64,000 nt of DNA from Bacteroidales bacterium UBA4295. GTDB taxonomy: Bacteria; Bacteroidota; Bacteroidia; Bacteroidales; Paludibacteraceae. The stretch spans positions 1-64,000 of the forward strand of contig DGVB01000018.1 in NCBI GenBank assembly GCA_002395805.1, read 5' to 3'. Both the position numbers and the translations under genes were made by a program. Shown here piece after piece: positions 59,128 through 64,000 of this stretch (positions are counted from its first letter, which is position 1; the number at the start of each line of letters is the position of its first letter). The notes under the pieces were generated by a model that was not told the origin of the DNA, did no database searches, and saw only the letters and a list, made by a program, of their open reading frames with translations.

Positions 59128-59158
59128 CAAAGGTACTGCTTTTTGGCGAAATTGGCAA
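59128..59158 (-). promoter_or_regulatory. Promoter of the Sua5 gene, nearly leaderless
   Basis: TTG (59158-59156), 20-bp spacer, TACCTTTG (59135-59128). The ATG begins 8 bp after the box. Confidence 0.7.
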
Positions 59159-59206
59159 ACAAAAATAGCAAATTTAAGAATTTTTCTTAAAAAAGACAGC
59201 CCTTCC

Positions 59207-59237
59207 TTGCATATTTGCAAAATTTGTTGTAATTTTG
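59207..59237 (+). promoter_or_regulatory. Promoter of pckA
   Basis: TTGCATATTTGCAA starts at 59207; 20-bp spacer; TAATTTTG (59230-59237). Confidence 0.78.
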
Positions 59238-59293
59238 TAGCCGATTTAGTAGGCGCAAAGTCGAAAGACAATTTCAAACAAAATATATATCTT

Positions 59294-60898
59294 ATGAAAG
59301 AATTAGATCTTACCAAGTATGGTATTCAGGGCGCACGTGTGATCGCCCACAACCCCTCCTACGAGTATCTGTTCGCAGAGGAGACCAAGCCCGGACTTAC
59401 CGGTTATGACAAAGGTCAGCTGACCGAGCTCGGTGCTGTTAACGTAATGACCGGTATCTACACCGGCCGTTCGCCTAAAGACAAATACATCGTGATGGAC
59501 GAGAACTCGAAGGACACCGTTTGGTGGACCAGCGAGGGTTACAAGAACGATAATCACCCGATGTCCGAGGATGTTTGGGCTAAGGTAAAAGCTTTGGCTA
59601 TCAAGGAGCTGAGCGGCAAGAACCTCTACGTAGTAGATGCTTTCTGCGGCGCCAACAAAGACACCCGCATGGCTGTTCGCTTCATCGTTGAGGTAGCATG
59701 GCAGGCTCATTTCGTAAAGAACATGTTCATCCAGCCGAGCGAAGAGGAACTCGCTAACTTCGAGCCGGATTTCGTGATCTACAACGCTTCGTTGGCTAAG
59801 GTAGAGAACTACAAAGAGCTCGGCCTCAACTCCGAGACCTGTGTGGCCTTCAATACTACGAGCCGCGAGCAAGTAATCCTCAACACCTGGTATGGCGGTG
59901 AGATGAAAAAAGGTATGTTCTCTATGATGAACTACTACCTCCCGCTCCGCGGTATCGCTTCTATGCACTGCTCCGCTAACACCGACATGGAGGGTAAAAA
60001 CACCGCTATCTTCTTCGGTCTGTCCGGTACCGGCAAGACCACTCTGAGTACCGACCCGAAACGTCTGCTTATTGGCGACGACGAGCACGGATGGGACGAT
60101 CAGGGTGTATTCAACTTCGAAGGAGGTTGCTATGCAAAAGTGATTAATCTGGACAAAGAGTCCGAGCCGGACATCTACGCAGCTATCCGTCGTAACGCGC
60201 TGTTGGAGAACGTAACCGTTGACGAGAACGGCAAGATCGATTTCGCAGACAAGAGCGTAACCGAGAACACTCGCGTTTCGTATCCTATCAACCATATCGA
60301 GAAGATCGTTAAACCGATTAGTGCAGGTCCTGCAGCCAAGAACGTGATCTTCCTCTCCGCAGACGCATTCGGCGTACTGCCTCCTGTTTCTATCCTGACT
60401 CCGGAGCAGACGAAGTACTATTTTCTCTCCGGCTTCACGGCTAAACTCGCTGGTACTGAGCGCGGCATCACCGAGCCGACTCCCACTTTCTCCGCTTGCT
60501 TCGGACAGGCTTTCTTGGAGCTCCATCCTACCAAATATGCAGAGGAGCTGGTTAAACGCATGGAGAAATCCGGCGCGAAGGCTTACCTCGTTAACACCGG
60601 TTGGAACGGAACGGGCAAACGTATCTCGATCCGCGACACACGTGGTATCATCGACGCTATCCTTGGTGGCGATATCCTCACCGCTCCGACGAAGAAGATT
60701 CCGTACTTCAACTTCGAGGTTCCGACCGCTCTGCCGGGCGTAGATCCTGCTATCCTCGATCCGCGCGATACCTACAAAGACGCTGCTGAGTGGGAAGTTA
60801 AGGCAAAAGACCTCGCTGCCCGCTTCATCAAGAACTTTGACAAGTACACCACCAACGAAGCAGGTAAGGCCCTCGTTGCTGCCGGCCCGCAACTCTAA
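59294..60898 (+). CDS. pckA: ATP-dependent phosphoenolpyruvate carboxykinase
   Basis: Interconverts oxaloacetate and phosphoenolpyruvate. In gut Bacteroidota it usually fixes CO2 towards succinate. The 534-residue enzyme starts at [16 protein letters not shown] (59294), after the promoter; the open frame upstream is antisense to the Sua5 gene. Motifs are [23 protein letters not shown], the P-loop [11 protein letters not shown] (about residues 242-252), [10 protein letters not shown] and [17 protein letters not shown]. Codon use is strongly biased, suggesting high expression. A hairpin terminator follows and overlaps the next promoter. Confidence 0.97.
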   Translation: MKELDLTKYGIQGARVIAHNPSYEYLFAEETKPGLTGYDKGQLTELGAVNVMTGIYTGRSPKDKYIVMDENSKDTVWWTSEGYKNDNHPMSEDVWAKVKALAIKELSGKNLYVVDAFCGANKDTRMAVRFIVEVAWQAHFVKNMFIQPSEEELANFEPDFVIYNASLAKVENYKELGLNSETCVAFNTTSREQVILNTWYGGEMKKGMFSMMNYYLPLRGIASMHCSANTDMEGKNTAIFFGLSGTGKTTLSTDPKRLLIGDDEHGWDDQGVFNFEGGCYAKVINLDKESEPDIYAAIRRNALLENVTVDENGKIDFADKSVTENTRVSYPINHIEKIVKPISAGPAAKNVIFLSADAFGVLPPVSILTPEQTKYYFLSGFTAKLAGTERGITEPTPTFSACFGQAFLELHPTKYAEELVKRMEKSGAKAYLVNTGWNGTGKRISIRDTRGIIDAILGGDILTAPTKKIPYFNFEVPTALPGVDPAILDPRDTYKDAAEWEVKAKDLAARFIKNFDKYTTNEAGKALVAAGPQL

Positions 60899-60923
60899 TC
60901 CTTGCGGAATAATTAAGAAAAGT

Positions 60924-60955
60924 GGCATACGCGCTTGCGTATGTCATTTTTTTTT
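60924..60955 (+). terminator. Terminator of pckA, overlapping the next promoter
   Basis: Stem GGCATACGC (60924-60932) with GCGTATGTC (60937-60945), 4-base loop, then nine T. The right arm is part of the -33 element of the following promoter. Confidence 0.8.
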
Positions 60956-60965
60956 CGTACCTTTG
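60935..60965 (+). promoter_or_regulatory. Promoter of the Bro-N remnant
   Basis: TTG (60935-60937) in TTGCGTATGTC, 20-bp spacer, TACCTTTG (60958-60965). Confidence 0.72.
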
Positions 60966-61000
60966 CAGTCGCAAAGGTTTATTGTTTTATACTCATCCGT

Positions 61001-61230
61001 ATGGCACAGGAAGAAGTAATAAAGTTATTTGATGCAAAGAAGATACGCATTGTGTGGAATAGCGACGCGGAGAAGTACTATTTCTCCGTAGTAGATGTTA
61101 TCCAAGTATTAACCGCTGCAGATGGCAAGCAGCGCTTAACCGATGTCGCTGATTTTCCAATCCCCCGGAGGAGTTACCTCTGCCAAAAGAAAAGGATGAC
61201 TTGGCCGACCTAACTGATATAATTCAATAG
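61001..61230 (+). pseudogene. Degraded Bro-N domain gene
   Basis: The start MAQEEVIKLFDAKKIRIVWN then EKYYFSVVDVIQVLT is the N-terminal strand-helix part of Bro-N proteins, DNA-binding proteins common on phages and mobile elements. Full-length members are several hundred residues. Here the sequence jumps to GKQRLTDVAD, which resembles the far C-terminal end of the same family. It then runs out of frame and stops at 61213. The next frame gives NPPEELPLPKEKDDLADLTD and a stop at 61230, which looks like the original C-terminus. I infer an internal deletion plus a frameshift. Confidence 0.7.
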
Positions 61231-61243
61231 CCAAAATTCAGTT

Positions 61244-61260
61244 GTTCGGAATTTCCGAAC
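61244..61260. repeat. Perfect inverted repeat after the Bro-N remnant
   Basis: GTTCGGAA and TTCCGAAC around one base, with no T-run. It could be an operator or a remnant of a mobile element end. Between 61261 and 61357 I see only AT-rich sequence. Confidence 0.5.
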
Positions 61261-61357
61261 TACCACTCAGTTAGTCGCATTCTTCGTCAAATGCGTTTAA
61301 ATTGAATTAGGACAACGTATCAAAATTTCTCAATTTAATTTAAAATGACACTCAAAT

Positions 61358-61388
61358 TTGCGAGATTCAACAAAATGTAGTAATTTTG
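61358..61388 (+). promoter_or_regulatory. Promoter within the accessory stretch
   Basis: TTG (61358-61360), 20-bp spacer, TAATTTTG (61381-61388). It lies at the apparent 5' end of the next open frame. Confidence 0.6.
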
Positions 61389-61789
61389 CAAACAAAAAAC
61401 ATCAAACGACGGTTGACATACGTCAAGTTAAGCGTATAGATGGTACAAGTACCGGATTCTCTGCCGAATATCGGTTAATCGGGATAAAGGCTCCAGATGT
61501 TATTCCGTATACTGTATGCATTGCTTCGGACAAATGTTTTTCTATTGTAATCTCATTTGAACGCATCTTAAGTGTCTCGTATTTTGCGAACGATAATACA
61601 GGTGTGCGCTATGGGATAGAAAAGTTTGAGGACGAAGAGGCAAAATGTTTTGAGGAAGGCAAGGAGATAAGTACGTCAAAATGGTGGGCAGTATATGGAA
61701 ATACTTTCATGGCATACTTGGCTCCATATAAAGAAATTCTTTTTGACTTCCTTGGAGAAGACATTACAAGTCCTTCATATTGGTACTAG
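61358..61789 (+). CDS. Unknown protein, start uncertain
   Basis: The frame is open to a stop at 61789, but its first start-like codon (TTG 61358) is the -33 element of the promoter. No ATG, GTG or TTG follows in frame until a GTG far inside. Either translation starts at a rare codon such as ATA or ATT near 61415-61440, or the 5' end was lost. The predicted protein (TGFSAEYRLIGIKAPDVIPYTV; YGIEKFEDEEAKCFEEG; ending DFLGEDITSPSYWY) is soluble and acidic. No family is recognised. Confidence 0.4.
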   Translation: MRDSTKCSNFANKKHQTTVDIRQVKRIDGTSTGFSAEYRLIGIKAPDVIPYTVCIASDKCFSIVISFERILSVSYFANDNTGVRYGIEKFEDEEAKCFEEGKEISTSKWWAVYGNTFMAYLAPYKEILFDFLGEDITSPSYWY

Positions 61790-61809
61790 CATTCCGTTTA
61801 CCTTCATTT

Positions 61810-62088
61810 ATGTCGCTACCATCCTATATTCAAAACTGCTTGCGTCAGTATGACAATAACGAGTTGAGTTGGGGTGGTGTGAATAACTCCAAGCTAATGG
61901 ATCAATTAGTCAAAGGCGTACAAAATAACAATGATGAAAAGTACGTAAAGTCACGACGATTCGCCAAAGACATGAGGGAGTTTGCTTCAAGGATCTATAC
62001 AACTGCTCAATTGCAATCGGATCCTGCACCGATGCCTTTTAGAACTTGCTGGAATGCTATCAAATGTCTGCGTAGAAAAATCAAGTAG
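61810..62088 (+). CDS. Unknown small protein
   Basis: A 92-residue predicted protein starting at ATG 61810 (MSLPSYIQNCLRQYDNNELSW). It is hydrophilic with a basic C-terminus (CLRRKIK) and starts 20 bp after the preceding open frame. A short upstream TTG extension is possible. No family is recognised. Base composition is AT-rich like the rest of this end of the window. Confidence 0.5.
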   Translation: MSLPSYIQNCLRQYDNNELSWGGVNNSKLMDQLVKGVQNNNDEKYVKSRRFAKDMREFASRIYTTAQLQSDPAPMPFRTCWNAIKCLRRKIK

Positions 62089-62145
62089 GTTTACTTTTGA
62101 GAATCTCAAATCATACAATAATAGACAACATTATTACTGCGTACT

Positions 62146-62514
62146 ATGAATGAGTTCTTAACATGGAGTGCTTTGGTGATAGTTAGCATACCTGCGCTAT
62201 GGTTTGTGCTTTATTTGCTATCGCTCATTTGGGAGTTCGGGAAGAATACCATATTGGGATGTTTGATGATTCCTATATACCTACTTGTGATGGCTATACG
62301 CTATCTATTTGTTATTTACGCTAGCGCAATATTAGCTTTCCTTCCGATGATACCAGTAATAATATTTGGTAAATGGCTCGTAGTAAATGATGTGTGTTCG
62401 AAGAATCTCGTATGGTCCATAGATGTAATCATAATGTTGCCGTGTTTTTACTTGTTTTATAAATTATTAGGGTGGTTATTTGATTGGACTGAGAAACTAA
62501 TAGAAAAGTTATGA
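62146..62514 (+). CDS. Unknown small membrane protein
   Basis: A 122-residue protein with four hydrophobic segments (WSALVIVSIPALWFVLYLL; ILGCLMIPIYLLVMAI; VIYASAILAFLPMIPVIIF; WSIDVIIMLPCFYLFYKLLG). It ends with an amphipathic tail and overlaps the next gene by 4 bp (ATGA), so the two are co-translated. No family is recognised. Confidence 0.6.
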   Translation: MNEFLTWSALVIVSIPALWFVLYLLSLIWEFGKNTILGCLMIPIYLLVMAIRYLFVIYASAILAFLPMIPVIIFGKWLVVNDVCSKNLVWSIDVIIMLPCFYLFYKLLGWLFDWTEKLIEKL

Positions 62515-62795
62515 CTCGCGAGGAATTTGATAAAATCAAAGAACAGATATTTTCAAGCGATAAAGAAGCTGAGTTGCAAGGTTTAGGGTTGCTATTATCT
62601 GCTAATGATTTTGATTCGTTAAGATATGAAATTGCTGAAGAGCCTATCGCATTCTGGCAATTTCGGCACTTTGGTGAGATGTGCAACTACATTGAAAATA
62701 TATACATACCGCAAGAAAACAAAAGTATGTCTAATTATGCGCGCTGTGAACTAAAGAAGTACTTTGTACAATTTGTCGAAAATCACCTATCTTAA
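62511..62795 (+). CDS. Unknown small soluble protein
   Basis: A 94-residue predicted helical protein (MTREEFDKIKEQIFSSDKEAEL...; CELKKYFVQFVENHLS). It is translationally coupled to the membrane protein before it. Small coupled membrane/soluble pairs of this kind occur in immunity or toxin loci, but nothing here proves that. No family is recognised. Confidence 0.6.
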   Translation: MTREEFDKIKEQIFSSDKEAELQGLGLLLSANDFDSLRYEIAEEPIAFWQFRHFGEMCNYIENIYIPQENKSMSNYARCELKKYFVQFVENHLS

Positions 62796-62820
62796 TTAAG
62801 TAGCTTAATAGAAATGTTAT

Positions 62821-63240
62821 ATGAGAATAATTAAAATAGAGAAAAGGTATACGGAAGATTGTGTAATTCGTTACGAAATGATAGCATCAAATGTAGCAAA
62901 CGTTTATGTAAATAACGAGCGTCATTTCCCACCGCAGCAACTCGTTGAGGGTGATGTAGAAACCAATATGGATGAATTTTATCGAGAAACATTCAATAAG
63001 AGCCCTTTACAATGGTTGCGTAAAGCCACTATTTATCGTCAAGATAATCCATCTCGCAATGACATTCCATATGGAGTTGAAATTACTTGTAATGAGAAAC
63101 CTGCAAAGATCGAATCTTACATTGTGGAATATGCCGGCAGGAAATATGTCCACGAAGGAATGGTGGCTGATAGACTGGATTTGGAAAAAGCTTTGTATGA
63201 AGAATGGCAATCAAAATATACAGCCAAAGATAAGAAGTAG
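62821..63240 (+). CDS. Unknown protein
   Basis: A 139-residue hydrophilic predicted protein starting MRIIKIEKRYTEDCVIRYEM. It has alternating strand-like segments (ASNVANVYVNNERHF; YGVEITCNEKPAKIESYIVEY) and a helical C-terminus rich in lysine. There is no signal peptide or membrane segment. It is 5 bp upstream of the LRR gene and probably co-transcribed. No family is recognised. Confidence 0.55.
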   Translation: MRIIKIEKRYTEDCVIRYEMIASNVANVYVNNERHFPPQQLVEGDVETNMDEFYRETFNKSPLQWLRKATIYRQDNPSRNDIPYGVEITCNEKPAKIESYIVEYAGRKYVHEGMVADRLDLEKALYEEWQSKYTAKDKK

Positions 63241-63245
63241 ATATT

Positions 63246-64000
63246 ATGGCATACTTTGATAAATACGGAGTAGAGTTCTCCGATGACCGCAAAATGTTGG
63301 AAAAGTGTCCACAAGATTTTCGTGGTGAGTACTATATCCCCGATGATGTAGTTTATATCCAAATTGGAGCTTTTAATGGGTGTACAGAGTTGACATCTAT
63401 AAAAGTTTCAGTAGACCATCCATCATTATGTTCCGATGATGGAGTTTTGTTTAACAAGGCGAAGACTATACTTTTGGCATATCCTCCTGGCAAGGGAGAG
63501 AAATATGTAATCCCTAATGGCGTTACAGAGATTTGGGAGAATGCGTTTAAAGGGTGTCGGCAATTAAAATCGATCATCATGCCAGATACTGTAACTTATA
63601 TTGGCAGATCTGCGTTTAAGGATTGCATAAATTTAACATCTATCAATCTTCCGGATAACGTAACTCTTTCTACACATGCATTTGCAAGTTGTATTTCGCT
63701 TACCATTCGTGTACCAAAGAATGTGATCTTTGACACAAGTGCTCCCGAAGATATAGGCGAGGGTGTTTTTCCGGGTGTAGCTAATATCTTATACGATGGA
63801 GACCTTACTCGGGACGTTTTATTAAATGGATTTGGGAATGAAAGAAGAGCCGTCAATGGATACGAAGAGGAAGATTTTATATTTTCCGATGCCACAAAGA
63901 CAGAATTATTAGTGTGTTTGCCACGAGCTAAAGGGAAAATCGTGATTCCTGAAGGAGTTAAAATAGTATGGCCTTTTGTGTTCTGGGGATGTAAAGAGAT
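63246..64000 (+). CDS. BspA-type leucine-rich repeat protein, partial (runs off window)
   Basis: About 251 residues are visible from ATG 63246. There is no signal peptide, so the protein is cytoplasmic or exported by an unusual route. Repeats of the LRR_5/BspA type are clear: YYIPDDVVYIQIGAFNGCTEL, YVIPNGVTEIWENAFKGCRQL, IIMPDTVTYIGRSAFKDCINL and INLPDNVTLSTHAFASCISL, then a break and KIVIPEGVKIVWPFVFWGC. Such repeats mediate binding to proteins and surfaces in BspA of Tannerella. Here they follow small unknown genes in an AT-rich stretch. The rest of the protein is outside the window. Confidence 0.8.
   Translation, partial: MAYFDKYGVEFSDDRKMLEKCPQDFRGEYYIPDDVVYIQIGAFNGCTELTSIKVSVDHPSLCSDDGVLFNKAKTILLAYPPGKGEKYVIPNGVTEIWENAFKGCRQLKSIIMPDTVTYIGRSAFKDCINLTSINLPDNVTLSTHAFASCISLTIRVPKNVIFDTSAPEDIGEGVFPGVANILYDGDLTRDVLLNGFGNERRAVNGYEEEDFIFSDATKTELLVCLPRAKGKIVIPEGVKIVWPFVFWGCKE

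Noticed and set aside
59303..60928. Minus-strand open frame of 541 codons
   Set aside because: It is a mirror of pckA and shows no family features.
1..64000. tRNA, rRNA and riboswitch genes
   Set aside because: No cloverleaf, rRNA segment or known riboswitch pattern was recognised by eye. Small non-coding RNAs cannot be excluded.

Overview
The window comes from a member of the Bacteroidota, most likely an uncultured Bacteroidales. The evidence is the promoter type (TTG, a spacer of about 20 bp, TAnnTTTG), the absence of Shine-Dalgarno-led starts, TonB receptor/DUF4249 pairs, Mfa/Fim-type fimbrial lipoproteins, a PorX-type regulator of type IX secretion (T9SS), and a huge secreted protein with a T9SS-like C-terminal domain. 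No rRNA, tRNA, CRISPR array or intact IS element was seen.

Layout. 1-0.9 kb: 5' part of an MmeI-like type IIG restriction-modification gene. 1.1-3.4 kb: a TonB receptor. 3.4-5.0 kb: an AAA ATPase gene inserted between two copies of a 36-bp repeat. 5-15 kb: a leftward run with a small membrane protein, an M3 peptidase, an AsmA-like protein, a small lipoprotein and isoleucyl-tRNA synthetase. 15-36.7 kb: a leftward surface-structure locus with an AraC-type membrane regulator, a DUF3575/OmpA-like protein, a fimbrillin-like lipoprotein, two FimB/Mfa2-type lipoproteins and a 4971-residue beta-helix protein. 37-60.9 kb: mostly housekeeping genes (NIF3, zinc-ribbon protein, CPBP protease, CNNM/CBS protein, smpB, gpmI, PASTA protein, rluD-type synthase, porX, EEP hydrolase, rhomboid, HU, adk, obgE, CLC channel, TonB receptor/DUF4249, xseB, polyprenyl glycosylphosphotransferase, Sua5, pckA). 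60.9-64 kb: an AT-rich accessory stretch with a Bro-N pseudogene, unknown small genes and the start of a BspA-type LRR protein.

How the genes connect: PorX regulates T9SS in relatives. The giant beta-helix protein is a plausible T9SS cargo and sits at the end of the fimbrial gene run, whose likely regulator carries a nine-G tract beside its start codon. This suggests one switchable surface-adhesion programme, which is inference.

The most unusual property runs through the whole window. Short tandem arrays of 7-bp units of several sequence types, plus a family of GC-rich palindromes, lie between genes and also in frame inside conserved genes (ileS, dcp, porX, rluD-type, sua5, NIF3 and others), adding low-complexity peptides to housekeeping proteins. 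A second striking property is a near-palindromic extended -33 element, TTGCATATATGCAA-like, in many promoters with a nearly invariant 20-bp spacer. In one divergent pair its two halves serve opposite strands.
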